Of a DNA stretch of 64,000 nucleotides, positions 23,442 to 35,297 are shown one piece after another. The DNA is from Brachypodium distachyon. Lineage: Eukaryota; Streptophyta; Magnoliopsida; Poales; Poaceae. The position numbers were made by a program, and so were the translations under genes. Position 1 is the stretch's first letter. Each line of letters begins with the position of its first letter. Below the pieces are notes generated by a model that ran no database searches, had not been told where the DNA came from, and saw only the letters and a list, made by a program, of their open reading frames with translations. The stretch is taken from positions 24,026,613 to 24,090,612 of the forward strand of contig NC_016135.3 of the NCBI RefSeq assembly GCF_000005505.3. Reading direction: 5' to 3'.

Positions 23442-26400
23442 CTAGGGGAGGAAAGATCGAGTAGGCCCAGAGTAATCAATGTAAGGTGGGAAAACATCAT
23501 GAGAGCTTGCCGCATTTCGATCCTGGCATGTAACAAACAAGAAGAGTTCTGATTCAGATACAGTGGTGCAAGTCAATGACAGCTACACATCTCCTACAGG
23601 TAAATAAGAATATTAAAATGAAATTACCTGTTGGAAACTTGGAGGTACTGTTGGTCCACCCATTAATCCATTTGGTAAGCCACCAGTTGACATCATTTTC
23701 TGCATGGCGTTCACTGTATCCGTCATCTTTGCTAAGTCCTCCTGCAGCTTTTTCTGAGTTTCCTCCATCACAACCACCTTCTTCCTCAGAGCGACTGCCT
23801 CATCTTCAGCCCGTCTTTTAGCCCTTACAGCTTCCCAGACTGCCCTTTCCTGGGAGTCTTTGGGGTGACTTTTCTCCATCACTACCACTTCTTTCCTCAG
23901 TGTAGAGCCCTCATCTGCAACCTTTTTTTTAGCCCTCTCAGCTTGCCTGGTTAACCTTCCCTGCAGGTCTTTGGGGGAGGCCAGAGGTTTATAACTGTCT
24001 GTAATACCCTTTCCCTTTGCACCCATGGCAGAGGCACTGTCGCTTCCTGAACCTGCTCGATTCTCATGAGATGGTGACTGCAGGGTAAGATAGGAATGTT
24101 AGTTCCTGAGTGTTTCAAGGAGACAACGGTAAAATAAATAAATAATAGAATTGTAATTAGATCTAAAATCTAGTAGCGGACCTGATTGTATGCATGATTT
24201 ATATGTTTTTCCTCCTTTCATGCAAGTAACATATGAATAAATCATCCAGATTGGAAACAAAGAAGTAAGAGTTACCTCTTCCTGAAACATCCGTGCAAAG
24301 CTCTTTGATCCTGTACTATTGATATAGGTTGATTTGGCTCGAGAAGCTTTAGATTTAGCACTTCTAACCTGTGTTTACAAAGATATGGGAATCATCCAAA
24401 ATTATTCCATAACGTCTACATTGTTACAACAAATGAAAGACGATACCCAGCACTACCTTTGCCTTTTCGGTATTCCAGTATGCAACAAGTTGTCGCCACT
24501 GTTCTTTTAGGACACGAGGATCTCGATCAGCAAGACGTTCCTCTTCTGTTGTATGAGAATCATAGTGTTTCCGTTTTAGGTGAGATTTCCAGCACCTCCA
24601 CGTTTTTCTTATGCATTTGAGGACCGATAACTCACAAGGTGGATCAACATCAAATTTAAGCTACACAAAAGGATAAAGGGTGTGAAAAAAGTTACATGAA
24701 GGGAAAAGAACAACATTAGCGATGCATACCTTCACAATGTGCCACAATACATTCTTGTTCTCCTTCGGAATACTTTTCCAGCTTTGATACGTGAGAGGTG
24801 CCAACATTCCATCTCGTGCTAGTGTGCCCAAAAAGGTAATAAACATGGCTGCATTTTTTCCAATAGGCAGACCCGAATTGTTCAAGGAGACTGGTAAACG
24901 TACACCCTCAGGCAAGATCCACACTTTGGCACAACGAGTAGGACCACGACCTCCTGCTTGATTCCCCTCGAGACCTTGTTGCTGCTCTCCAGAATCAGTT
25001 AGATCATGCAGCGGTACGTCATTGGAACCCTCAGACATCAGACGGTGAAGAAAGACATTAGGTTTCCCCTTTGCAAAGGCCCTTCTGGCCTCTTGAAGTA
25101 ATAACAAACAATATCGTCGCGCGAAATGCTCAGGGTCAGACATATCAGTATTTGAAGGAGTTGTGGTCAGGTCATCTGGCTCAGGGTCAGACATATCATC
25201 ATTTGAAGGAGTTGTGGTCAGGTCATCTCGTTCATTGGACATTTCTTGAGGCATCTCACGCACGGGGGATGTGCTAGGGTTAAGATCAGCAATGATTCTA
25301 TCAATGTCTGGAGGGTCTGACTCAGACATGCTTTGATCTGGAGATACATCATATTGCTCATCGTGCTCGCTTTCTTCAGATTCAGGGTCTGTCACTGCAA
25401 CCAGCACTTCACGACTTGGAGAGGCATATGACTGTTGAACAGGCTCCCTTTCTATTGGTTCACTATCCATAGAAACTGCTGGCATCTGGACAGCAGGAGA
25501 AAATACCCGTGGATTGACAGAGTCACTCTCTACATGTTCATTTTGGACAGCAGCAATTGAATCTTTGGCCAAACGGCTACTACGCCTAAGCTGGAGCCCC
25601 ACAATTGAATTAGCCATTGAGCCCTTTCTATTTGTCTTCTGAGTCCCTCCACTAGCCTGTTTGCAAACCTCGACTTCAGTATGCTTCTCCTGAATCTCAT
25701 CATTGGTGCGCACATGTTTCTGTTTTACATCATTTAGCTTATTTGGAGACACAAGGTGTTCCCCCACCTTAGGAGTCAAAGTAGAGTAAAGCTCACTTCT
25801 AGTTTTGTGTTTGTCATGCCTTCCAATACCCTTGCTTTGATGCTCACAATCGGCCTGCATTTCATGACTGTCAATATCAGAGGTATGTCCCTCTGCCTGC
25901 TGTATAATGTGGTTCACTGGTTCTATGTGTCTCTTCTTGGCAATAGTCTTAGCATTAAGTAATGGTGAATTTTTCTGCTTGCTACGCCTTGCAGTAGTCT
26001 CCTTTGAAGGAAGAGAGCACATGGCTTCTTTATGATTCGTATTACTCATAGGCTCACAAATTTCCTGATCTGGATGCTCATTATGTGTGTGTTCTGCATG
26101 ATTCGCATCAGACTGTTGCTTTTGCTTATGTCGTGTGACCTTGTTCGCAGTCGATGCCTTTCTCTTTGCACTGCCAGAGCTGGGTCCAACTGAGCATCCT
26201 GCTGACCAAATGTTTTTCCCTACAATTGTTTTATCGATCATCTGAGTGGATGTCTCTTCTCTATGATTTGCTTGGTTGACAGGATCTGGTTGCACATCGT
26301 GCGCATAAATCACCCCATCCAGACACCCTACATGAGTGCCCTCCGCATGACTGTCATGATAAGGGTGTTTGTGTGGCTGCTGCATGATATGATTAGGAGT

Positions 26401-27544
26401 CTTGATATGCCGCTTCCCTGCACTTAAAGTTTGTGGGCCAACAGAGCATCCAACTATTTGATTTCTATGAGTTGCAGCAGTCTGATATATCAGTTCAGTA
26501 TGTCTTGCTTCTCTATAAACTTCATGGCTGAGAGGCCCTTCCTGCATCTCCTCTGAATGAACGACTCTATGAAGGCGTGCCAGCTGCGATCGCTTTGGCT
26601 GAGTAGTGTAACTAGAATGTTGATCGTTTACCTGATGCCTGACCGCATTTAGAGATAACGTCTGTCTATTCTCGCTGCATGCAATGCCACGGTCAAGTGG
26701 AAATCGATTTCTCTGTAGGCTATTATTTGCAGTAGCCTCATCAACCACATGCATCTCTTCTCCATCTATCATATGATCAGGATAATCGTGTCCGTCCTGA
26801 TGCACATGCTTAAGACGATCTGAACGTTCTGTTCGTGTCCGCCCCAGAGGAATTAGCCTGTCATGAAGCTCTGCTCGGGGTGCTCCTGCACGAACTGACA
26901 AGCTAGGACGTCCTTGATGTGCCTGCATCACAGGAAAAGAAAGAAGTGCAATATTAAGAACAACAAGCTCAATGGATCAACTAGAGCTACACACGGCACA
27001 AAGTTACATATGCGAATCATCAGGTAAATCAAAGGGATTATTCGGCAAAATTGAAATGTGATTTCTTGAATTCTGCAATAGATAACTCCCAACCCTGTGG
27101 GCATGGCGAGAAGAGAAATATCTATACCTCCCAAGCACCAATTGATGGGGCAACTACGGCGGGGAGCGGCATGGCAGCCGCCTCGGCGGAGTACAGGATG
27201 TAATTTCGGATACGAGCGGAGTCGACGGCCAGCTCGGCGCCGCAGAACGGGCAGGCGCAGCGCGACAGCCCGACCGGGACGCTCAGGAGCTCGCCGCAGG
27301 CGCCGCAGGGAAGCCTAGCCCCGCGCGCGTCTGCTACGCTGCGCGGAAGGGGAAGCGCCCTCCTCCGCGGAGGCGGCGGCGGCATGAGCTCCGGCGGGAG
27401 CGACTGCGGCGTGGCGCAGTCAGGGCAGACGAACTCCGTCAGACCTCGCTCCACCTCCAGCGTCTCCCTGCACCCCACGCAGCGCACCTCCAAGACCTCC
27501 GCGAGATCCTCCGCCGGCGCCGCCCTGGCTAGCGGCGGCGCCAT
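23442..27544 (-). CDS. Zinc-knuckle / Transposase_24 fusion protein
   Basis: Six exons (minus): 27128-27544, 24730-26922, 24457-24660, 24276-24368, 23628-24077, 23442-23522. All are phase 0 and total 3,438 nt, or 1,145 residues. Exon 1 encodes two LSD1-like knuckles (C22-x2-C25...C40-x2-C43; C80...C101) joined by LPPELMP, as in FGT1 exon 1. The long exon is polar and probably disordered, with LRRSSRLAKDS and DIDRIIADLNPSTSP motifs and a 17-residue direct repeat. From GLPIGKNAAMFITFLGTLAR through LTYQSWKSIPKENKN, LKEQWRQLVAYWN and STGSKSFARMF it follows the plant Ptta/En/Spm transposase family (Transposase_24), then a coiled coil near the end. No DDE catalytic domain or terminal repeats seen, so I infer a domesticated gene rather than a transposon. 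Function unknown; DNA or chromatin binding is a guess. The last short exon is the least certain. Confidence 0.8.
25129..25230 (-). repeat. 51-bp in-frame tandem repeat
   Basis: Two near-identical 51-base copies, 25129-25179 and 25180-25230, lie inside the long exon of the zinc-knuckle gene. They encode two copies of DDLTTTPSNxDMSDPEP. The length is a multiple of three, so the frame is kept. Confidence 0.85.
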
Positions 27545-28157
27545 CGTCTTCGAGAGGAAGCTAGAGAAGGGGACTACGGGAGGAAGTTAGGGTGACCCCG
27601 GTAAGTGGGCCCCAGTCTCACAGGCGCTTTTTTTCTTTACCTGCTCCACGTAGAGCCGTTCGATAAGCTATCGTGAACATAGGTGGCCAACGGGCCGGGG
27701 CCAAGCCCGTCTAAAGATAAACGGGCTAGGCCCGGGCGTGGCCCGGTGAAGCCCACCAAAATATAGGTGCCGGGCCAGGCCTGCCTGAAAAGTCCTCCTC
27801 CAGGTCCAGGCGTGGCACCGAGTCTGGCCGGGCCGGCCCAGGCCCGTTAAAGCTCAGCGGGGCCTGAGAAAAGCCTATGTTGCATAAGGCCTAACTAAAG
27901 AAAAAAAGAAAGAAGAGTTGAAAATGGGTCAAAATTGAAAAGATAATGGGCCAAAATGTTGGGCTGGGCTAGATTTTTAGGAATTGTGGCCAAATATACT
28001 GAAAAAATCGTGCCGTGCTGGGCCGGCCTGGATGCCTGAGGTTGAGGCCCAAGCTATGCCTCGGGCCGGACCGGCCCGATTAATTCCGTGTCGGGCCAGG
28101 CGTAGTTGGGCTAAGCCTGTTGGGCTTTGGGGCCTGGCCGGAAAGCACGGCACCTGC
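27545..28157. other. GGCCC-rich low-complexity tract
   Basis: After the 5' flank of the minus-strand gene, about 27690-28150 is dense in GGGCC, GGCCCG and GCCGGGCC words on both strands, for example GCCGGGCCAGGCC. It can form many alternative hairpins. The short open frames over it are composition artefacts. Such tracts recur in grass genomes as degenerate repeats; I cannot assign it to a named family. Confidence 0.5.
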
Positions 28158-28835
28158 CAGTTTTTTTTTAAGAAACCATATATTACATTAGACAATCCAT
28201 TTACAGATATTACATATATAGTCACGACACAAGACAAACATGCTTGTCAAGCAACTTTGCACAAAATACCCCACAAGAAGTACAAATAAAATTCTACTCT
28301 TGGAAAAACTTGTGCCTCGTCGAACCGTCATCCACCCACGTCATCCAACGCCACCATGGTAGCACCGAAAAAAGGGGCGAACAATCTCCATACCAAGATT
28401 TGGGAGAGCACCTTCGCATACAAGGATGCTTTCCGACCCAATGAACCGGACCGTCGCAAGCAACGAGACCGAAACTTTGTGGCACGTCGGCCGGGGATCT
28501 TTCCCGTGGTCACCAGAACTCGACACCGTCACCTTCATCCAACACAGCCGAAGAAGAGGAACGCCGCCGCCTGCCATCATCCACACATCCAATTGCAAGA
28601 CAGCAAACACAACTACAACAACTAACATGATCGCTACCCGCAAAAGTGCCGACTGCTAACCACGAGACACGAATCTCGCCGGATCCAAAGATCGGCAAGA
28701 CAACCAGGCCGCCTGCCCCTCAACGCCACCCGTTGGAGCGACGTCAAGATGGAGGAAGAGCGGAGGCAAATTATTCCGACGCGCCGCCGTCTCCTCCATA
28801 GAAGCAACGCCTCAAGAAATACTATGCCAACCTAA
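28158..28835 (-). mobile_element. Probable degenerate retroelement fragment
   Basis: A T-run at about 28161-28169 followed by moderately GC-rich sequence looks like the poly(A) end of a retroelement lying on the minus strand. Several overlapping short frames cover it, none with a domain I can name. The junction with the GGCCC-rich tract is abrupt. The alternative is unrelated intergenic sequence; assignment rests mainly on the T-run and composition. Confidence 0.35.
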
Positions 28836-29881
28836 CTACAGACCAGAGCACCGGGGTCCCACCCCCTCCCGTCGCCTGAAGCGGCACACGGAGGAGGCAG
28901 GGACCGACGGCTTGACGTTGTAGTCCGGGCAGACGAGATCGCCCCCTAAGATCCCTTTCCTCGCTGGGAACGGTTCCTGGAAGCGAACCGGCGCCTGCCA
29001 GTTGGGGCTGTTCTCGCTGAAACTCGATCCGAGCGGATCCGAGCGTTTGGTCAAGAACGGGTTGACGCGTGGCTCTTCAGTATCGCACGGGAACAGAAAG
29101 CTAAATGAGGGTGCACAAACAATAGCCGATTTGTGTGTGGTAGATGACAAGTCATAGTAATCGACGGCCAGCGACACATTCGGGGAAAGTATGCATCAAC
29201 ACCACCAGAATTATTGGGATTTCAAAATCTGAAAACTGCACGGATTAGCAACATGGTCAATTTTTCCCGGGCACTTTTTAGCGTTTACTCGTTGTGTTTA
29301 GTGTTACTCGTTCAGGGACCTTTTCTTTTTTCTACGGAACAAAATGGCTACGCATAGTATAGCTCTGGCTGTAACTTCTGAACCCAAGATGCCTGATCAA
29401 AGCCGTTGCTGTTCGTGATGATCTGCTAGTTATTTACGCCAAGGAGGCTTTCGTTGGCCATATTTCATCACAATGGCTTCTTTACTCTTGGAACCAGCTC
29501 GTCTGCCACTCCCGCTGCCCTGTCGCCACCCCTCCGCACAAGAACGGGGACGTGAATTGAGCAGCAGACACTGCATTTTTAAATGAGGTATGGCAATGAT
29601 TGTCCTCTTGATAATGATTTTACCCCCTAAACTCATGTGTTGCTCAAAAAGTTCTTGGAGTTGGTACTTGGTAGTCACTCATTCATGTTTGCAGTGGAGT
29701 ATCAGCGAAGATCGTCCATTAGATTAATTATAAAACTGAAACTAGTAGACGGATCATATTTGTTTCAGGGTATCATACAAGAACTTGAACACTGGCGAAG
29801 ATGACAAACAAAGGATTCTGACATATCGCACGTGCAGTACAAAGCCCAGATTGAAGCAGAAACGATGGCAAGTGGCTTAGA
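28836..29881. other. Intergenic, no supportable gene
   Basis: The minus-strand frame at 28836-29177 has no recognisable domain and sits next to repeat-derived sequence. The rest is mixed AT-rich sequence that should include the 3' untranslated region of the CTLH-like gene whose stop is at 29882. Confidence 0.45.
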
Positions 29882-31608
29882 TTAGGTTTGGAGGTTTTCA
29901 ACTAATTGACCAGTCACGGTAAATGATGGCAACTGAGAGTCTTTAGGATCAATCACATTGCCAGCAGCAGCAGGACCTGCCAACGCCACGAGAACAGTTT
30001 CAGGAGTTAATTTTACGTACAGAGTTTTTTCCCTGTTTAGAAATGTTTGAAGCAATTCAACAATTCCTTACCTGGATCGATCACTGATGTGGTCTGAGAA
30101 TTTCTCGGAGGATCTGTCACCTTGCCACACATAGTCTGCGAGACTGTAGCAACAGAAGCACGTGCAACGAAATTAGTCAAAATGCCCTAATACTCGTAAA
30201 CTAGGGGAGCAAATTAAAAAGCAACAGCAATGAAATTGAGAGGAGCGAGGGCAAATTATGCACGTCAGTTAATTTGGTTAATTTGGGACGGAGGGATTAC
30301 TTTTACCTTCCTTGGCAGTATACTGAAGCGGACACCCATGACAGAGCTCCGGGAATTTACTGGCTTCAAAACATTCCTCTGAATATCACAAGTTCATCAT
30401 CAAAGTTAATTAAGGGCAACAATGGATGCATAAATGGACTGGAATCAGGGGAGAGAGACTAGACTAGAGCCATACCAAGAAGATCCGCCACCCAGCCAAA
30501 CACCTTAGCGTCAGATTCTGCAATGAGGCCATCATATTATGAACACTAGCACGGTACATGTAAAGTTTCTTACTGACAAGGCAGTTTTATCAACGAACTA
30601 AGGAAAATAGGATATATATATATACCATTAAATGACAACACCGTGTTTTGGCTGCTGCATTGACTTGAAGGCAAGCTGCAAAAGCAAGAAACAATGAGTA
30701 CACGCGAATGAAGGAAAAGGAATTGGAACAGCAGGCAGGGCAGAATTGAGTATTGAAGGATGATTAGATTGCCTCCTCCTCTTGTCAAGATAGAGCTTGG
30801 CAATAGCAGACGCTTCTGGCTAGCGGGCTCGTTTCTTCAGGTGACGTGCACGACGGAATGGAGCAAAGCTTATTTGGACAATCATGGAGAGATAATTAGC
30901 ATGTGGAGCACACAGGATGATGCACGATGGGCAGTACGTTCTGTGGCCCCATGGGGCCGTCCGGCAACAACAGCCGTTCTTTCAGCTGTGGAGTATCATT
31001 CACCAAGTCCCGGACGATCGCCGCTGATTTGGACCGCACGCGTCCCCAGTCCAGAGAGTCCCTACACAAGATTTTAGATTTAGTTTAACAACCAGAAGAA
31101 ACACTAACAAGGGGAAACAGCACATTAGTCTTTAGATATGAACTTGTAATAGAACAACTGAACAAGTACTCTAGATACTAGTCTGATATGTGTACGCATC
31201 TGATGATCTGATCTGATCCAACCTGACTCGCTGCGAGTAGAGCAGGGTGCAGAGGATGGAGTGGAGCCTGGCGGTGACGGGCTGCGTGGATTTCTCGCTG
31301 CGGAGGCAGGGGATTAGCTTGGCTGCCAGAGCGGCGCCCTCCTTGGCGCCGGAGACGATCTGGTAGACGGTGAAGTCGATCCGGAGGAAGTAGTAGAGGA
31401 CGCGGGCCTCGACGCTCTGCGGAGGGGAGGAAGAGGAGCGATCCACCCACAGGAACCTGGGGCTGACGTACCGCAGGGCCTCGGCCCAGCGGCCCCGCGA
31501 CACCAGGTGCTCCAGTTGCTCCGCGCTGAAGAAGTCGACCGTCTGGTGGAGCATCCTGCGGCATTTTGCGACGGAGATCAGGAAATTAACACGCGAGGTC
31601 GTTTGCAA
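29882..31608 (-). CDS. CTLH/LisH-like small protein, 3' exons provisional
   Basis: Exon 1 (31223-31608) encodes LHQTVDFFSAEQLEHLVSRG and WAEALRYVSPRF, like the helical CTLH region of LisH/CRA proteins. Exon 2 (from 31061) continues in frame with DSLDWGRVRSKSAAIVRDLV and either stops at 30896-30898 (183 residues) or is spliced on. Five further exon-like blocks, 30626-30675, 30476-30517, 30307-30378, 30072-30143 and 29882-29976, have GT-AG borders and mutually consistent phases, giving SDAKVFGWVADLLEE, ECFEASKFPELCHGC and a terminal TAA. They join directly to exon 1 in frame, but I could not find a donor in exon 2 with the right phase. So either exon 2 is alternative or one exon is missing. Homologues of this grass family are mostly uncharacterised; CTLH domains mediate protein interaction. 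Confidence 0.6.
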
Positions 31609-33678
31609 GCATTGGTGGGGAAGACAGAAATTAAAGGCGTGTGTGGCGTCTGGCGTGCGTACGGCTGGGAGGATTTGACTCGCGCTTGGGAGGATCCTGC
31701 GATTCGTCTCGCGCTTTTGGGAGGATTCGAGGATTTTTACTAGCGCTTGGGAAGGGATGACGTCTCGACCTGCCCGTTTTGTCTCCCTCTCCCTCTGTGT
31801 GTCCCTCTCGAAATGCGTGTTTTACAGAACTTGGGCTGATTTGATTGCTTGAACAGCTTGTCGTGAAAAATGCAACGGTGCAAACAATAGTATATTTTGA
31901 ACAGTTGGTTTCAAAATTCTTTTTTTCTAGGAAGTTGGTTTCAAAATTCCGAATTCACGCAACTTTACTGGGAGTAACGTGCAAACAACAAAAGTACCGG
32001 AACTAGCCAACCGTAGGACAAGCTTGATTGGCCAATGCCCAATGCTATATGTACTTTTTTGAGAGTGAGAGAATTGTTTTTTTTGCAAAGAGAGTGAGAG
32101 AAATTTGTCGACGCTATAGAAAAACTAGCCCAAGCGAGTTTGGGCTGCAAATTAGTGGGCCGAAAATTGAAATATGTTGTGTGGGCCACACGCAATAGGC
32201 GCCGGTTACCGGTGCCGTTTTACGCTAGGAGATTCTGAACCTAGCGAAAGCTCGTTTTGCGGGTCAAACTGATGTCAATGAGTGGATTGAGGTTTGTTAA
32301 CGGTTTCCGTACAACAAAAACTAGCGTGGTTCCCTAAAAAAAACCAGTGAAGGCTTTTTTTCTAGAAATCTATATCAATATATTAAATTGGAGTTGGTGG
32401 TGATGGTATGGTCGCCACCGTAGGTTAACTTCGTTAAAATTACAACCAATATGCCATTGTCCGTTATTTTTTTTTCCTCCAGTTTTTTTCACGATTTCTC
32501 CTACTCCGTCTTGCAACCGACGCCACCACATCCGCATGCCGACCTCGACGACACCATGAGTTGCCTACACATAAAATAAAAATAAATAGTTTGTGATTTT
32601 GTTGACCCATAGCAACGCGCGGGCACACCTGTTAGTGTCAATAAAATTTGAGCGAGTCTATGCATAGTTTCGTTTAATAAAAACATCTTGGTACCCTATG
32701 TGAAAAAATAAATTTAGTACCTTGAATATTGCTTTTTAAGCACTGACTAGTCCTTTTTCAGTTCCGCTAAAATGTACACAAGTTTATTTCACTCAAAATG
32801 ATTTCCGGGCGGAGCGAGTACCTATTTTTGGCATGTACGTCTAGGTGTTCTTCAGATTTCACTATTCACCCCTCCGGACAGCCACTTCGTTGCACACTTA
32901 CACTCCTTGCACACCCAGTGAACCATTTTGGGTTTGGAGTCTTTGGACCAAGGTTTATTTACTACAGTTGAAGTTCGGATCATGTACGTTTGATGTAGCC
33001 CTTTGCACTAAAAGAGGTCTGATACGATATTAAACTTTGCACTAGGTTTTGAATTTTTTATGCATGTGGTTCACGAGAAAACGATATGGTTTGCACTTCA
33101 CACCATGAGACATAGTATAACTTGGAAGTGTGTTGAGATCCCCGTACATGAAATATAACATACTTCCTCTTTCATAAATACTCGTCGCTGTTTTAGTGAA
33201 ACGAAGGGAGTACATATTGTTGAAAAGTGGGTCGAGATCACTCATGACATACCAGCGTCTCGCTCTCGCCTAACATATGCGGTCAGTACAATCAAACGGG
33301 TGAACTGGTGATGCCAATTGGCAGCCATTACATAAACGCCAAAAGCATAAGGCTGTAGAAGAATATATAAAGAAAATAAACAAGAATGTGACAGGGATTA
33401 CAGAGGGGTCGGGAGAGATGGAAGAGTCACGCCGCGAGTTGGTCGGTGATTGCCTGATGAGTACTGTACATGTACGTATACGTAGATACACTTTCGGAAA
33501 CTTGCGATAAATAAGTCCGGGCAGGGCAGTAGCGTGGTGCGTGGATGTTGAATTTGAACTGCTTTGGCCCATTACACGGGTGTGAGCACTGATCGCTGAG
33601 ACGCTGACTAGCTCAGGCACCACCAAGCTCGCGCCGCTGCTAGCAAGTTCGATCTTCGCAAAGCCTTCTCGAACCGCC
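31609..33678. other. Intergenic region upstream of UGT copy 1
   Basis: No gene seen. Positions about 32350-32650 include ACCCATAGCAACGCGCGGGC, a motif often met at MITE or small-element ends in Triticeae, but I could not define both borders. A truncated 52-bp Stowaway-like element lies at 33161-33212. TATATAAA at 33364-33371 is a possible core promoter element for the UGT at 33679. Around 33420-33450 the sequence resembles the flank of the UGT remnant at 42090. Confidence 0.45.
33161..33212. mobile_element. Short Stowaway-like MITE remnant
   Basis: Begins TACTTCCTCTTTCATAAATA and ends ACGAAGGGAGTA, with CTCGTCGCTGTTTTAGTG inside. This matches one arm of the hairpin at 19092-19175 with the middle deleted. 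Confidence 0.7.
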
Positions 33679-35297
33679 ATGGACGCCGCCGGGTCCTCGC
33701 AGCAGCCACCGCTGCGCATCGTGATCGTGCCGTGGCTGGCGTTCGGCCACCTGCTCCCGTACCTGGAGCTCGCGGAGCGCCTGGCCACGCGCGGCCACCG
33801 CGTGTCCTACGTCTCCACGCCGCGGAACCTCGCGCGCCTGCCGCCGCCGCGCCCCGCCGCGTCCCCGCGCGTCGACCTCGTCGCGCTCCCGTTCCCGCGC
33901 GTCGAGGGGCTCCCCGACGGCGCCGAGTCCACCAACGACGCCCCCGACGACGACACGCGGGAGCTCCACTGGAAGGCCTTCGACGGGCTCGCCGCCCCCT
34001 TCGAGACGTTCCTTGCCGCCGCGTGCGCCCGCGACGACACCAGGCCTCACTGGGTCCTCGCCGACTGCTTCCATCACTGGGCCGCCGCCTCCGCCCTCGT
34101 GCACAAGGTTCGATCGGCATGATCATCCAGCAAATTAATCCCGAATTGATGATTGCACGAATGCACGTGCATGCGCTAGCTTTGGTTCCATTATGTTCCA
34201 TTTTCCATCCGTATCTGAAATCTAGTTGGGCTGATTCATGTCAGGTGCCGTGCGCGATGTTTCTTGCTAGCGCTGCTATGATCGCTGCCTCTCCCGTGCC
34301 CCCTAGGCGGCAGTCGGTGGTGCACGCCGAGCCGGCTGTCTCTGTAGTTGAACTTGAACAGCCGGCTGCGGCCACCATGCCCCGTTACGAGCACGACGCG
34401 GTGGCGCCGTGCTTCGACGGCCATGGCGCGTCGGGCATGTCCATCGTGGAGCGCTACACCTTGACACGAGAGAGGTGCGCGCTCGGGGCCATCCGGAGTT
34501 GCGTCGAGTGGGAGCCCGAGTGCTTCCCGCTGGTGCCGGCGCGCGTCGGCATGCCGGTCGTGCCCCTCGGCCTTCTGCCGCCGTCGCCCGACGGAGGCCG
34601 CCGCGCCCCCAACGGAGAGGAGCACGCCACGGTGCGCTGGCTGGACGCGCAGCCGCCCAGCTCGGTGGTGTACGTCGCGCTGGGGAGCGAGGTGCCGCTG
34701 CCCGTGGAGCAGGTGCACGAGCTGGCTCTCGGGCTAGAGCTCGCCGGGACACGCTTCCTCTGGGCTCTGAGGAAGCCCAGCGGCGTCCCCGACGAGGACA
34801 TGCTTCCTCCCGGTTTCCAAGAGCGCACCAACGGCCATGGACTGGTGACCATGGGGTGGGTTCCTCAGATGAGCATACTGGCGCACGGCTCCGTGGGTGC
34901 GTTCTTGACGCACTGCGGGCGGAACTCGCTTATCGAAGGTCTTCTGTTTGGGCGCCCTCTGATCATGCTGCCCATCTTCGGGGACCAAGGGCCGAATGCG
35001 CGCCTCATGGAAGGAAGGAATGTAGGATCGCTGGTGGCAAGGGATGAGAATGATGGGTCATTTGACCGCCATGGTGTCGCGAGTGCAGTCCGGAGTGTGA
35101 TGCTAGATGAAGAAGCCAGACGGGGATTCGTAGCAAATGCCCTGAAGATACAGAAGATTGTGGCCGATAAGGAACTCCATGAGAAGTATGTCGACGAATT
35201 TGTACAACACCTTAGATCTTACGCCACTCCTACCGAAGGCATTTTCGCTACTGTTTCCCAACGTCCAACTGAGACGGACTTCGTGAGTAAGGAATAA
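33679..35297 (+). CDS. UDP-glycosyltransferase, UGT91-like (copy 1)
   Basis: Family 1 plant UGT that transfers a sugar from a UDP-sugar to a small acceptor in the cytosol. Two exons, 33679-34107 and 34245-35297, give 493 residues. The intron follows the conserved HHWAA..HK segment, as in its paralogues. The N-terminal VPWLAFGHLLPYLELAERLA carries the catalytic-type His, and HWVLADCFHHWA the acceptor-side Asp region. The PSPG donor box runs from GWVPQMSILAHG to FGDQ. It reads HCGRNS where most UGTs have HCGWNS. The C-terminal tail is about 30 residues longer than that of copy 3. Grass UGT91 members are often named soyasaponin III rhamnosyltransferase by similarity; neither acceptor nor sugar can be read from sequence. 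A 521-codon open frame starting at 33732 is out of frame over exon 1 and was not used. Confidence 0.9.

Noticed and set aside
28244..28698. Cluster of overlapping short frames on both strands
   Set aside because: They lie in repeat-derived sequence and overlap in several frames without a domain.
33608..34201. 197-codon minus-strand frame
   Set aside because: Antisense shadow of UGT exon 1; similar shadows at 36704-37168 and 41004-41705 were also dropped.
33732..35297. 521-codon open frame over UGT copy 1
   Set aside because: Its first part is the wrong frame of GC-rich exon 1 (Arg/Ala/Pro-rich) and reads through the intron; only the part after 34245 is real.
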